Assembly (NCBI GenBank): GCA_015680685.1
Contig: MNCI01025357.1
Location: 984,102-1,035,824 of the forward strand
DNA: 51,723 nt
Origin: Gnetum montanum
Taxonomy: Eukaryota > Streptophyta > Gnetopsida > Gnetales > Gnetaceae
Reading direction: 5' to 3'
Part shown: positions 10,768-22,889 of the stretch, in pieces
Layout of the letters: the number at the start of each line of letters is the position of its first letter
Position numbering within the stretch: the first letter of the stretch is position 1
Position numbers and translations under genes: made by a program
Notes under the pieces: model-generated
The model's input: only the letters and a program-made list of their open reading frames with translations
What the model was told of the DNA's origin: nothing
Database searches by the model: none

Positions 10768-13135
10768 ATGTCTTCTTCTCATAGAAATGATTTTCCACCC
10801 AAGTCTGATAAAATGAATCAGTAGGTGCCCCAACAATATAGAGTGGTATATGCTCATCCTAATGAGTATGTATCCAATTTCACCTTCATCCTACATCAGG
10901 ATGAACTGTTGTGGTGGCACAACACGGAGGGAAACATCATGTTGCTACCCGATCGATTTGTTCTTGCAATGCTCCAACAAACTCTTGTGTGTTTGGGCCT
11001 CCAAGGACTTCATGCTGAGTATGTTGTGCAAGATAGTGACACCAAGGATTATCATCCCACTAATGCATAACATCTAAGGGATAGACAACTAGAGTAATGC
11101 TATGAATCTATAAAGGGGAAGTGGTTTAATGATTTCCCATACTTGTCATACTAAAAAGATGGTGGAGAACCCTTCTCTTAGGATTTTCCATTTAGCAAAA
11201 CTCCTTTCTTTGACTTCAGTAAAGGAGGTCAAAATTAGAACTTGCAATTCATGATCCATAATCTAGGTTTTGGCAAGAACGGATCCAATGACAAAGGGGG
11301 ATCCAAGAAGGAGAGTCAGAGTAGGGATGCAAATAAGAAACATAATCATGATTGTGACCACAATCACTGAAGAGAGGATGGCAAGCATCGTGATGGAACT
11401 AGTCCTCGTTCCTCTTTACCTTTGTCATCATCTTCTTCCTCTTTTCACTCTAAATGCAACCGCAGGGAATGCGATCATGATGGAGGTGATCAACGAGATC
11501 AAGTTAATCGAAGGGACCATTGGGAAAGTCAAGACTAGGGGCACCGATGTTCAAGAGAGACCCACCATCATGAAAAAATGGGTAGCAAAGGAAATCATAA
11601 ACACTAGAATCATGGCCTTAATGAGCCTTTTCTTGTTACTTGGAGTATGATAAACATTGTAGAGGCAATGAGGATTTCCACAAGGTATGTAAAGGATAGT
11701 CAAATTAAGTGGCTAGTCATGAACAATATTCCTTTGTTCGAAGGGGGCTATAACTTAGATCCATAGAATCATCTCCAAGCTTTCCACGATGCATGTGGCT
11801 TGCAAAATATAGAAAATGATTAGCAAAACCCTAAGTTATTTCCTAGGATACTTATGAAAGAAGTAGAAAGTTGGTATTGGTCCTTAGAACCAAAATCGAT
11901 TAGATGGTGGAGTACAATGCTTGAACTGTTCAACAATAAATATCAAATGTACTTCCAAGTGTCCAACCTAAGGAGGAAAATCCAAGGATAGAAACAAGGG
12001 ACACATGAACCCTTAAATGCTACCATGGGCCAATACTATTCCTTATTACATAGATTTCCTAGCCATGATTATTCTCAACAGGCACAACTTTGCCACATCA
12101 TAGATGGGCTTTGATCAAAAACCAGAAGAACTCTTAGCATCTATGCCCAAGGGTAATTTTCATAATTAAGGGCTCATCATATTCAATGATTGATTAAGTA
12201 GGTAGTGAAAGAAGAAGGAGATTTGAGGAAATGCGAAAGTGTAGACGAATACAACTGCAATACTTCCATTCACAAGAGGGAGGTTCAATTTTGTGATAGT
12301 GAGGAGGAATCATCACTTGATGAGGTGGTGAACCAAAAAATCTTACCACTTCAAAAATTTACCTCTAAAATTTTGACCAAGGTTGATCAATTATGGGACT
12401 CTATGCATAGCCAATTTTAAGCTATCCTAAAAATTACTGAAGAGTCCAAAAAACAAGGTAGTGATTGTGATTGTAGGAGGTGCAAGGAAGTTGAACATGC
12501 TAATTAAAGAGGTAAGGGCAAGATTTTTGTAGTAGAGGAAGTTTCAATAACTAAATCAAATGATGATGGTGGATGTGATATCTACCATTATGAACATCCT
12601 AAGGGATGTTGCCCCATTGTATCATGCATACAAGAGTCTAGGGTGTATGCTTTGAATCCATGACTAGTACAAAGGCAAACACCCAAAAGGTTGTCTTATC
12701 CTCAAGGAAATCCTAAGTAGTTCCATCAACAACAACAATATTATCCAAGTGGAACTCCATTGTAACCACATGAGCAATATCAATAATGGCAACAACCATA
12801 GTCATGGGTGCTAACACCACCAAGGTAACAATACCCTTACAAAAAACCTAATCCATATGGGTATTATGTTTAGCAACCCCTATCTTCACGTGACTCTTTC
12901 AATCATGTTTCTACTTTCCAACCTCACTACTACCCTCTTAACTATTATCGAACACATTATCCACATGCAAGAATGGATACCACCTTTTATCATTATCCTC
13001 CTCCTATTCCTACACTTGTCCCTCCACCCTCAACACAATTACTGCCTACTCCATCTATGCAAGGTGAACTTCCAACCTAGCTGTAGCAACACACCACCAC
13101 CAAGATTGTTAATCTACAACCAATTCATCAACTAA
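10768..13135 (+). pseudogene. G2 gag
   Basis: The frame can start at MSSSHRNDFPPKSDK (10768). It runs with one stop through a well kept N-terminal stretch (10813-11070, containing VYAHPNEYVSN and LPDRFVLAML) and then a Ser/His/Arg-rich charged region (11270-11640). The gag core follows: NIPLFEGGYNLDP, HLQAFHDACGL, EVESWYWSLEPKSI, QYYSLLHRFPSHD and LCHIIDGL (11700-12120). After that come an acidic linker, a helical stretch (12300-12420), GKIFVVEEVS, HPKGCCPIV and a Tyr/Pro/Gln-rich tail with NPYGYYV (12840-12875). G1 and G3 share the core, but I did not find the N-terminal stretch in them. The apparent ORF at 11270-11650 is in another frame. Confidence 0.75.
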
Positions 13136-13329
13136 GTGATTCAAACATTATATCATGAAAAGGACCTTTCTTCCAAGCCCACAATCCACCTAAGCCCTCA
13201 CATATACATGTGGTTGGCAACCCTACTTCTCCATCTCTTTTGAATCTAATTCCTTCAAGTCCCCTTCAAACCAAACATTTCTTAGAGTCCATACTATTAT
13301 GCTTACTCATGTCATATCTAATTGGATCT

Positions 13330-16300
13330 AGGTGGAAAACCTTCTTAGGAAATTAGCTAATCCTAGGAGTCCTCTTATCTATTTGTAGATTGCTAGGAAC
13401 AAACCATGTAAAGCTCTCCTTGATTCAGGTTTTGATGTCAACTTAATTCATCATAAGATGTATACTACCTAGAACCTGCTTCCTCTCAAGAAGAGTAATA
13501 TTAGATTAGAATTGATAGACCAATTCATCACTATTCCATTGGTATTGGTAGAAGACATTGTGACCACTATTTGTGGATGGTCTTTCCTATTGATTTCTTA
13601 GTAATCAAGGGTGAGAGCTACAAAGGGAACTTCTTAATAATCATGAAAATGGCATGGCTAAGCATTGTTAATGCAAGAATGGACATCAAAGATTTTTCCC
13701 TAGAAATATCTAAGGAAAATACATTGGAAATATCGAGAAGAAGTGAGTTCCATGCATTGCCTACACTGATACCGAGTGCAACTGTGTGCAAAAACTCTAG
13801 TCTATTAAATGAGCATCCATTTCCACATGCAAGTAGTATGCATTTGAAGTAGATATTCAAAGGTGTCTATAAGCAACAGCCATAAAATAAGAGGGCACCT
13901 AGTGGCTAACTGTTGATCTTGAAAGTAACACAATGTGCATGGAACCTACTGAGAGCCTAACATGTGCTTATGTCATAGGCATGGATGAACTAGTGCAAGT
14001 TCATCATCAACTCTGTGATAATACAAATGATGACACCTATTGGGGAGAGTTGGAAATTCTTGAAAATTTCAAGAAGGTGCCCCTTGAATTAAAAACTCTA
14101 CCTACCATCATGGAATATGTATTCTTAAAAAAAATGAAAAGCTGGTAGTAATCAATGCAAATCTTACTCTAGAATAGAAACAAATGTTGTTGAATGTGGT
14201 TGAAAGATGGTTAACAGCCTTTGCTTGGTCATATCCTAAATTCACAGGGATTGATCCTAGGACATGCCAACATCATATCTACACTGACCTAGTCGTGAAG
14301 CTAAAGAGGCAACCATAGAGGTAATTGAATCCCAAATTAAAGTAGATCATCAAGGAGGAAATTAAGCAACTCCTCAAGGTAAGGTTCATCCATCCCATTG
14401 TAGATAGTGAGTGGGTTAGTCCACTCATGATTATGCCAAAGAAAGGTAGCAAGTGGTGAGTATGCATTTATTTTTTGCTATTAAATATTTCAACATTCAA
14501 GAACCATTTTCCATTTCCATTCATTGATCATGTGCTAAACACCATATCTAGGCATTGCTATTATAGTTTTCTAGATGGTTATAGTAGCTATAACTAAATC
14601 CAAATCATGTTAGAGGACCAAGCCAAAACAACATTCACGAGTCCCTAGGGGACCTTTGCATATCGCAAGATGCTTTTTAGTTTGTTCAATGCTCCTACCA
14701 CCTTCCAACTCCTAATCTTAAGCATTTTTTAGTAGCAAATTGGTAGCAATATGGAAGACTTCATGGATGACTTCTCCACCTATGGAGCTACATTTGAGCA
14801 AACCTTGGACTTCCTTGAGCTAGTACTAAAAATATGTATGGAAAAAAATCTATAGCTTAATTGGAAAAAGAGTCATCTGATGGTCTAGGAGAACATTGTA
14901 TTGGGGCACAGAATCTCACAAGCGTGAATTGAGGTCAACCCTGAAAAATAAGGGTCATCCAAGAAATTACCTACCAAACAGAAATAATCAAAGATGTTTA
15001 GTCATTTCTTGGACACACTAGCTACTACCGACAATTCATAGAGAATCTCTCTAAGATCACAAAAGTGTTGGTTGGGCTGACAAAGAAAGATGCTCCATTT
15101 GTTTGGACTAATGAATGTTAAAAAGCATTCCAACAACTGAAGGAGAAACTTGTAGAAACTTCAATTCTACAGGCACCCAACTGGTCTAGATCATTTTATG
15201 TTATTACAGATGTATCAAATTATGCCTTGGGAGTTGTGCTTATGTAGTTGGGCAATAAGAAATGTCCATATTACATCCACTACATAAGTTGAAGCATTAT
15301 GGGTGCATAATTGAACTACACCACCATAGAAAAAGAATTGATGATAGTGATGTTTTCTCTAGAGAAGTTTAGGCATTATGTGCTTAGATACAAAGTGTTT
15401 GTGCACATAGACCACAATGTCATTCGCTTCTTTATGAACAAGCCAATGGTGAGCCACTATGTCATACAATGGCCAATGATCTTACAAGAATTCAATCTTA
15501 TGATGGTAGATCGAAAAGAAACTAAGAATGTGGTCATTGATCACTTGTCTGAGTTATGATGGGACAACAAAGTGGAAGAAAGCCCACTATCTAATCTATT
15601 TCTTGATGAACTCATCTTTATCGAGGCTATAACTAAATAATTTCCCACTAAGCCTAAATGGTATGATGGCATTCTCACCTATCTTCTCACTCAAAAGATG
15701 TTAGAAGGGTTGGACCACCGAAAGAAACAATAGTTTCTTCACTAGGTAAAATGCTTCATGGAGACCAATGGACACCTCTATAAGGTGTCTATTAATGGCC
15801 TAGTTCATTGGTGTGTCCCTAATGCTAATCAACTATACATTCTTCAATATTCTCATGAGGGTCCTTGTGGAGGCCACTATGCTGGGAGACACAAAACCAT
15901 TAAAATCCTAATGGTAGGGTATTATTGGCCAATAATCTTCAAGGATGCCCACCAATAGGTTCACTCTTGTAAATGCTTTCAATGGGATGGTGGAATGACT
16001 GCTAGAATAAGAGGACCTTAACAGTGGATCCAACTACTAGAATCCTTTGACATCTGGGGCATTGATTTCATGGATCCCATCATGCCCATGTCAAATGGAA
16101 AGGTGTACATCATAGTCCCTATTGACTATTATATAAAATGGGAAAAATTAGTAGCCATCACCAACTGCACATTTTCTACTACTGCTCAGTTTATATAATA
16201 GAATGTTATAAATAGGTTTGGTATGCCATGTGCATTGATTTCTGACAATGGAACCTACTTTGCAAGAACTACCTTTTGGAAGCTCATGCAATGTTTAGGG

Positions 16301-17000
16301 GTTGAAGATAAACTAACAACACCCTGCCATCCCCAAGCTAATGGTCAAGATGAGGTCACCAATAGGAAAATCACAAAGATCCATATGAGAACTATTAGCA
16401 AATATAGGAAAAACTAGAGCACAAAACTCAATAATGTCCTTTGGGCTTATTGCACAACATGGAAACTTCCTATAGGCTATTCTCCCTATGAGCTAATGTA
16501 CGGAAAATTACCAATACTTCTTATTCAATCCAAGCTTTGTACACTTTCAACAACCTGTGACCTTGACCTTGACTTAATTCTAACACAAAAAGAAAGACTA
16601 ATGAATCTCAACTTTCTAGACAAAAATTGATTGATGGCCTTATCATCTAATAAGTTGAACAAGGCATTCAACAAAAAGTGCCAGGACCTTAGAATTAGAA
16701 AAGTCAATTTTCAACTAGGAGATAAGGTCCTCTATTAGAACCCCATACACATACCTCAACGAATTAAGTTTCAGACATTATGGGAAGGTCCTTATATCAT
16801 TTACAAAACTTTCCCTTTTTGGGCCATGTTGACCTACAAACTTGAGAGCCTAGACAAGAAGTAGTTGACCAATATACAACAAGTTAAACCTTTCCATGAG
16901 CTTAAGCAAGCTAGTGCAACAAACACCTCATCGAATGGACAACCATGCTCAATATTTTGGATCTCCTCCTTTCAACTTAGTCATGGGGGAGATGGCCATC
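13330..17000 (+). pseudogene. G2 pol: protease, RT, RNase H, integrase
   Basis: Domains follow in normal gypsy order through stops and shifts. Protease: ALLDSGFDVNLI with catalytic Asp at 13422-13424. RT: WVSPLMIMPKKGSKW (about 14410-14457), FPFPFIDHVL, a YRKMLFSLFNAPTTFQ stretch and the catalytic FMDDFSTYG with the Asp pair at 14766-14771. RNase H: ITDVSNYALGVVL (15205-15243), NYTTIEKELMIVM and VIDHLSEL (15311-15557). Integrase: the HHCC zinc region HEGPCGGHYAGRHK to CKCFQ (15850-15980), IDFMDPI, ISDNGTYF (16239-16262), CHPQANGQDEV with the catalytic region Glu, and YSPYELMYGKLP. It closes LSHGGDGHPC and a stop near 17007. It once encoded a full replication enzyme set; now dead. Confidence 0.85.
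16974..16993 (+). promoter_or_regulatory. Internal polypurine-like tract of G2
   Basis: ACTTAGTCATGGGGGAGATG at the end of pol. It closely resembles the tract before the 3' LTR (TTTAGTCATGGGAATA, 18902-18917). See the matching tracts in G1 and G3. Confidence 0.4.
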
Positions 17001-17007
17001 CATGCTA

Positions 17008-18917
17008 AATATATAAGTGGCTTCTTAGTTTCTCATCTTTTTGTTTTACACCTTGTTACTTTTACAACTTTTTATTTTACACATTCTTTATCTTACGCTC
17101 TTTTTTTTACATTATTAATTTTTCAAAATTTTTGTATTAAAATATCATTAGTACATTTTATTTTTAAAAATATTTTACAATTTCTTGTATATTTTCCTTT
17201 ATTTGGATGTGATTTTCTTATTTTGTTTTAATAATAATGTGCCTTATTACCAACTGGGTACAATGTTTCTTGACTAATGTGGGTATGTGCTATCCAATTA
17301 TTTGATTGTTGGTGTCTAGATTCTAGCTTTCAATTTTTTTACTAATAACTAGGACATGGTTTTCTTTTCATGAAATAGCTAGTGAGTCCACAACATCCAC
17401 TCATCCACAACCTCTATGGTTTTTCTTATCCTGGAAATGTGAGGTCCCTTTTTCATTAATAAAACTTTAACAAACTCATGACCTTGGTAGTTTCCAGGTT
17501 TGGAAAGGATTCAAAGGCTTGAATAGGGTGTGACTTGAAGGGGACTCGGTACTCCTTGTGCCTTTCTACTTACTTGGATGCATGTGTGTTTTCATGAATT
17601 TCTTACCATTTCATGTCAACCAATGACAAGAAGTTAAATAAGTCTTTGCATAGTGTGGTTTCCATATAAAAAAATGATGGGAATTTAAAGAACAACCCTT
17701 AGACAAAATAAATAGGCTACATACAGTAATTAGGGGACTAGAAAGATATGTTAACCCATGCTTGGAGGTCCCCTTTAACTAAGAGCCTTTCTCACTTCCT
17801 ACTTCTCTCTTCTTCTTTAATAAGGAATGGTGGTTGTTCTATGGAAGCACTCTTGTGTCTCATGGGGGGTGGACTAGTCTTAGAATGGTGATGCAAAGTC
17901 ATTGAACCTGGTTGGTTTTGGTCTAGACTAAGGATGAATTTTATTAGGTCATTTAACCAAAAACTTCACAAGGGACTTCATGTGACATTAATCAGGGACT
18001 TCATGTTTTCCATGTCTCATCTTACTATTGGTTTTACATTCTTGTTTGATGTCTTGGTTTGATGTGTTAAAATTCTTTAGTAGTTTCTTCCAAATTTTTG
18101 TACTTAATTTTTTGTAACCATTAATCATGCACAAGGCCCACAGACTCCTTGGTTTGAAGTTATGTAAGGACAATATAGGGCTTATTCTTACTTTGGGAAA
18201 GATCCACTTGCATATCTTTTGGTTGGATTAGTTAAGTCCTTTATCCTTAGATATTTTCACAATCAAATCCTTTTGTGTGTTCCATAAATGACATCCAATT
18301 GTGCACATCTTTACAACATTTTTTAGTGAAATTTCTTTTTATTTTTGTTGTGAATTCTTAAACCCTCTTCAAGCATTTCATCATGTTTGGACTTTTTAGA
18401 ATCTAATAATGAACCACTCATTCATTTCACCCTATTCCTTAGTTTTCCCACTAACACTATTAAAGGAATCAATCCCCCATATTGACAACCTAGCCAAGTG
18501 TACCCACCATCAATACAACATACTTAAAAGCTATATGTTACACATTGCATACTAATCCATGATTTTGTTGTGATTGCAGTGGGAAGCATGAACTAGAAGT
18601 AGGATTGTCTTCACCAAGGAAGAAGCGGCAACACTAGGCAACAAGGATTATTCTTGATCATTGAATCTTCTCCCTTGCTCTTTAGCTACCATAGGAGTTG
18701 GATGTCAATTTTGTCTAGGGTATTAAATTCTATTGTCATGAACACTCAATTTTATAAAATATTGTAAATTTGTATACTTGGGCACTTAGAGTCTTTCTGT
18801 TCCATCTAAGTCAGTTTGCATGTTAATCAATAATCCCATACCTTCCCAATATTTTGTAAGGAACTTGTTCCTCATCTTTTTCACTCAAGGATGAGTTTTC
18901 ATTTAGTCATGGGAATA
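17008..18917 (+). other. G2 post-pol non-coding tail
   Basis: About 1.9 kb without a credible frame. It shares landmarks with the blocks of G1 and G3: GAGTCCACAACATCCACT (17395-17412), a TGTGACTTGAAGGGGACT segment (17529-17546), one GAAAGATATGTTAACCCATG unit (17741-17760) and TACTTTGGGAAAGATCCACT (18190-18209). TTTTGTTGTGATTGCAG (18564-18580) looks like a splice acceptor. The last 80 bases, including CAATAATCCCATACC (18829-18843) and CAAGGATGAGTTTTCATT, match the end of G3. No env-like protein is visible. Confidence 0.55.
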
Positions 18918-19808
18918 TGATGAATCATATTTTATAGGGCTCCAATATTGAATATCTAATATTAGAGCCATGATGTTGGGTAACCAATATCAGACCCTAA
19001 GATGTGATGTCAGATATCCGATATCGTGGGGTATGTGTCGACCTATAAGTATAGCGCTTGGGCACATGGTTTCTAGATAGTTTTTATCATAGCATAGCAA
19101 CGCTCTTACAATTTCTTTCTTCTAAAGTTAGAATATTTTCCAAAGTGCCCACAGTAGGTGTCATTGAGTATATGAATCTTTATTTGAGCACTATTGTACC
19201 TAAGCACGACAATGTGTGTAGCAATAAAGATGAACTTTCTGATCAAACCTTGCAGCACCTTGGCTAGCTTAAATATTTTATTTTATTCATGCATTTAATG
19301 TTTTATGCAATTTCCTTTAATGCTTCCAACTAATTAAGATAAATTAAGCTAACTAGATTAAATAGTAGTTCATGAATTAAACACATAAGTACAACCACTT
19401 CAAGCATGCATATGACTCTTGGTAATCCCAACAATGCTTAACATTTGGTAATCCAACAATGTTATATGTGTTTAAGATGTGCACAGAAAGTAGGATTGGA
19501 TACTTATGTTAGGGTAGTTAATTATTAATTAGCAATTAGATCAGTTAAATTAATTATAAACTAATTTCAACATGTTCTTAATTATAGATAAATAAAATAT
19601 AAACTAATAAAAATCATGTGCCTCAATTATACTTAATCATACAATTAAGCTTCACAAGTATAGTTGAGAAGACAACGATTGTCACAATTAGATTTCATGT
19701 CTTGGAACTAGTGTACTTAAGAACTTAAGGTCTATGGAATTCAACCAGATCGCATGTGAGCACTTGTGATTCATATGGTTGGGCATAGGGGTACCTCATC
19801 GCTCATCA
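18918..19808 (+). repeat. G2 3' LTR
   Basis: Starts TGATGAATCATATT, ends GCTCATCA, followed by ATAAC. U3 palindromes 18945-19030, TATA-like CCTATAAGTATAG near 19031-19043, AATAAAGATGAA near 19222-19233. Confidence 0.85.
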
Positions 19809-19813
19809 ATAAC

Positions 19814-20320
19814 TAATAGTAAAAATAATCAAAATGACTTAAACAACTTGATAATTTTAGTTGTCATAGAGCCTTGAGGAACATTATTTGATAATCACCT
19901 TGATCCTGGTTGCTTTTTTTTTTTCAAATTTTGAGCTAACTAAGGATCTAGAAAAGGTTAATCATTAAGGAAAAATTATCAAAAGGTTGAAGGTCTTTTG
20001 CAAGGAAAGAAAAAGAGACCAAACGAAGGACATGTCCTAGACAAGTAGCATATACAATAATTAAAGCTCAAACATCACAACTAGGGTTGGAAAATACTAT
20101 CACCATGGATGACAAAAAAAATATTTTTATCATTAGTAGAATTTTAAAAACTTCTACAATTTTGTAAACTTTGATAATGTCAAACTACCAAGCCTAAATT
20201 GACTAACTCAAGTTTGATAATGTCAATCAATTTATTCTTGGTCACACCACAATTTTTGGAATGGAATATTGTTCATTTATATATAATTGAAGGATGCATT
20301 TTTAGTAAGTCATGGAGGTA
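19814..20320 (+). other. G1 internal remainder after G2
   Basis: The last internal part of G1 between the G2 target duplication and the G1 3' LTR. No coding frame is recognised. It ends in a purine-rich TAAGTCATGGAGGTA directly before the LTR, as expected of a polypurine tract. Confidence 0.55.
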
Positions 20321-21307
20321 TGATCAAGAATTTTTTTTATCAAGTATATCAATCATTTGCAATATCTCATATGTCATATCATAGATTCTATGTTGCATTT
20401 GCATTGATGCATCCCCATTGACACATCTTAGTTGGCTACTACATCATAGATGCACATTGCATTTGCTATAACTTAGCTGCATTGACACATCCACATCAAT
20501 GCAACTAAATGCATTAGCACAAATACATTGATGTAGTGTATTTATTTACCTATAAATATATGAGCATCCACCACATATTTAACATCATTTGGTCAATAGT
20601 GTAGCCAAACTCTTATAGTTTTCTTCTGTAAGCTTAGCAAATAGTTAGTTAGTGCCCACAATGTGGATTTGAGTTAATTGTACAATGTTTTATTTGAGTG
20701 GAATTATACTAAAATATATTCCATGAATGGTAATAAGATCGAGGTTAATTCATATTCATTGCAGTAATTTGACTTAAATTAAATGTATTTTCAATGTCAT
20801 TTACTTTCTCTATAGTTAGGTAATTTTTACATTTTCATGTACATTAGTCAATTGGTGAAATGAATGCCACAATTTTAAGTGTAAACATGTATTTTCTTGA
20901 TAATCTCAATACCATTATTACTTAGTTTGCCTAATAGCATAACATTTGGTAATACTAGTAGTGAGTACATGAGTTCAAGATGTGTACGACAAGCTAGGAA
21001 CAAATACTCATCAGCCTTAGGATAGTCTAGGATTTATCTTCTTATTATTAGCAGATTAATTAAATGATTAATTTTCATGTTTTTACATAGCTTAGCCATA
21101 GTCGTACAACATCAATAATCACATGCCTCAATTTGGACTAAACCATACGTGATAAAGCTACCACTAGTTCAAATAAGAAGATAGTGACTTATGATCAACA
21201 CTTAACAATCTACATACACACTAGTTCCATCTACAAAATTTAATCAGATTACATGTGAACACTTGTGATTTGTATGGTTGGGTATAGGGGACACTCACCA
21301 CTCATCG
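20321..21307 (+). repeat. G1 3' LTR
   Basis: Starts TGATCAAGAATTTT and ends CTCATCG followed by the ACATA duplication. U3 has repeated CATTGATG, TGCATCCCCATTGACAC and CATCATAGATG elements (20395-20530) and a TATA box CCTATAAATATAT near 20549-20561. The U5 end (GATTTGTATGGTTGGGTATA and ACTCATC) resembles G2 and G3, but U3 differs in motif type. Confidence 0.8.
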
Positions 21308-21897
21308 ACATAAGATTTTTAGCCAAACATATTATTTATGATCATCATTTGTCTTCTAAAATCACAAAATTATTAAGATATTTTCTTACTAACATTGCAA
21401 GGCGACTAAAAATTTTTCCCCTTTACTTTACTCTTGTGTTTCTTACAATAAATTTAATAAATCTAGGAACTACAAAATCTACAAAACCAACATCTTCTCA
21501 AGTTTCAACAAAACCAAAAATATCAAAGCTATTCAAGAAGCTAATAGTATTTAATGAAACAACTTTATTTGCAATTTTACTATCTATATTAAGAAATCCA
21601 CACCTTAAAGGGATTCTACATTTTTTGAATGATTTTTGAAATGCTACTTATTTGTAATTACTTCCATGTTGCTAGAATTTAGGTATGTTACAAAACCCTT
21701 TCCCTAAGCTGTCTTAAATTTTTTCTACTATTTAACCCTTTCTGCAAGTTCTTTTTGAGTAAGATCCTTGTTTATCTAAATATTTTTCGCATTCTCACTT
21801 TGCTTCAAGTGGCTTTGATGTTTCCAAGCATGCTCTTTATCTTCTATATCTCAAAACCTAACAATTACATATTGGGCTTTTCATGTCATTCAACTAA
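21308..21897 (-). pseudogene. LINE middle part, displaced by G1 and G3
   Basis: The segment lies between the right ACATA copy of G1 and the left ACTAA copy of G3, so it is target sequence for both and should continue the LINE at 5362. Read on the minus strand, the distal end gives IVRFXDIEDKEHAWKH (X a stop), then INKDLTQKELAERVK (about 21740-21890), like the basic RNA-binding end of LINE ORF1-type proteins. GKGFVT and NSSNMEVITNK follow. Many stops. The plus-strand 124-codon frame over this segment is incidental. Confidence 0.6.
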
Positions 21898-22739
21898 TGA
21901 TGAATTACAGTTTGCCAAGCCCTGATATTGGGTACACGATATTACAACCTAGATACAATATTGTATACATGATATCATGATTCCTATGTTAGCCTATAAA
22001 TATAGCACTCAAGCGCATAGCGAGGGAGTATTTTTAGTCAATTTTTAGTTTTCAATTCTTATAGTCAGTTTTAATGTTCTTTCCAAGTGCATGCCAGTAG
22101 TGTGATGCTTGTAATTGTATAGAACCTTTGTCCAAGTGTGACGTACTTGGACACGCACACAATCAACAATAAAGATAAAGATTACTCCATCATCGTAGCA
22201 TTCACTTAGCTTTTAATTGTTGATTATTTATTACTATTTTCTTAGTTAATATTTCTTTTATTATCATTTACTATTCCTATTGTTAACGTAGAATGAGTAT
22301 GCTTTAATCACGAACATTGAAGTGTAACTACGTGATAACCCAATAGCGTACTGAGTAGTGCTTTGAGTGATGTGCGCTTGGTAATCCTAGAAGTAGTACA
22401 CGAAGTCCAAGATGCATATGGATGATTAGGAATGGATGCTCATCGCACTTATGCTAGCTTAGATCTTATTTCCTATTGCCCATTAGCTTAATTAGCTTAA
22501 TTAAGTTATCTTTTATTTTTCTTAGGAGTAGCATAGTAGTAGGGATCACATCATACACCTCACTTTGGACTAAACCATACATGACAAAGAAAATACTAGT
22601 CCAAGTGGGAAGAAAATGAACTGTGATCAACGTATAACTGTCTAGGTGCCACACCTAGTCCATTCACGGAGTTCAATTAGATTGCACATACACACTCGTA
22701 TTCGTATGGTTGAGTGTAGGGGTACCTCGACACTCATCA
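21898..22739 (+). repeat. G3 5' LTR
   Basis: Starts TGATGAATTACAG, ends CACTCATCA. U3 boxes TGATATTGGGTACACGATAT and ATACATGATATCATGA (21923-21980), TATA box CCTATAAATATAG (21993-22005), AATAAAGATAAAG near 22169-22181. Confidence 0.9.
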
Positions 22740-22740
22740 T

Positions 22741-22758
22741 TGGCACCGTTGTCAGGAA
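22741..22758 (+). other. Primer binding site, tRNA-Asp type
   Basis: TGGCACCGTTGTCAGGAA, one base after the LTR. It is complementary to the plant tRNA-Asp 3' end apart from changes mostly of the CpG-decay type. Confidence 0.75.
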
Positions 22759-22889
22759 TGGTGCTAGTTATCTAGATTAGTTATATCATACAAGATCACT
22801 GTAACAGGGTATTAATGATATATCTTTTAGACAAAAAAATTAAATTCAATTAAGTCACACACAATTCACAACAATATCTCTTTCACAAG

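Larger units (their letters stand above)
9704..19808 (+). mobile_element. G2, near full-length Athila/Tat-like gypsy element
   Basis: Bounded by perfect ATAAC target duplications (9699-9703 and 19809-19813). The order is 5' LTR, tRNA-Asp-type primer site, gag, protease, RT, RNase H, integrase, a long non-coding tail, polypurine-like tract and 3' LTR. The RT signature FMDDFSTYG, the primer type and the long tail fit the Athila/Tat side of Ty3/gypsy; no chromodomain is visible after integrase. The two LTRs differ noticeably in U3 and R and less in U5, and the coding region carries dozens of stops, so insertion is old. It is the only element here with a recognisable full pol, and may be related to the mobiliser of the pol-less elements. 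Confidence 0.85.
5363..21307 (+). mobile_element. G1, gypsy LTR element split by G2
   Basis: The outer element is bounded by direct ACATA duplications at 5358-5362 and 21308-21312, inserted in the LINE. It has a truncated 5' LTR, a decayed gag, a long non-coding block, then G2 (9704-19808 with one copy of its target site), a last internal stretch (19814-20320) and a full 3' LTR. No protease, RT or integrase is visible in its own sequence, so it was probably non-autonomous. Its primer site is missing, because the 5' LTR is broken near 5775 and followed by an inverted repeat. The terminal base of the 3' LTR appears mutated (ATCG for ATCA). Confidence 0.8.

Noticed and set aside
11270-11650. 126-codon frame with a possible membrane-like C-terminus
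   Set aside because: The true G2 gag is in another frame here (GGSKKESQSRD, SSSFHSKCN), continuous with the gag core downstream; this frame is a shadow.
17008-18917. Env-like gene after G2 pol
   Set aside because: Athila-type elements may carry one here, but no frame with signal peptide or membrane segments is found; only a splice-acceptor-like site remains.
21265-21639. 124-codon plus-strand frame with a hydrophobic middle
   Set aside because: It straddles the G1 LTR end and the target duplication, so it joins two unrelated sequences. The LINE is coded on the opposite strand.
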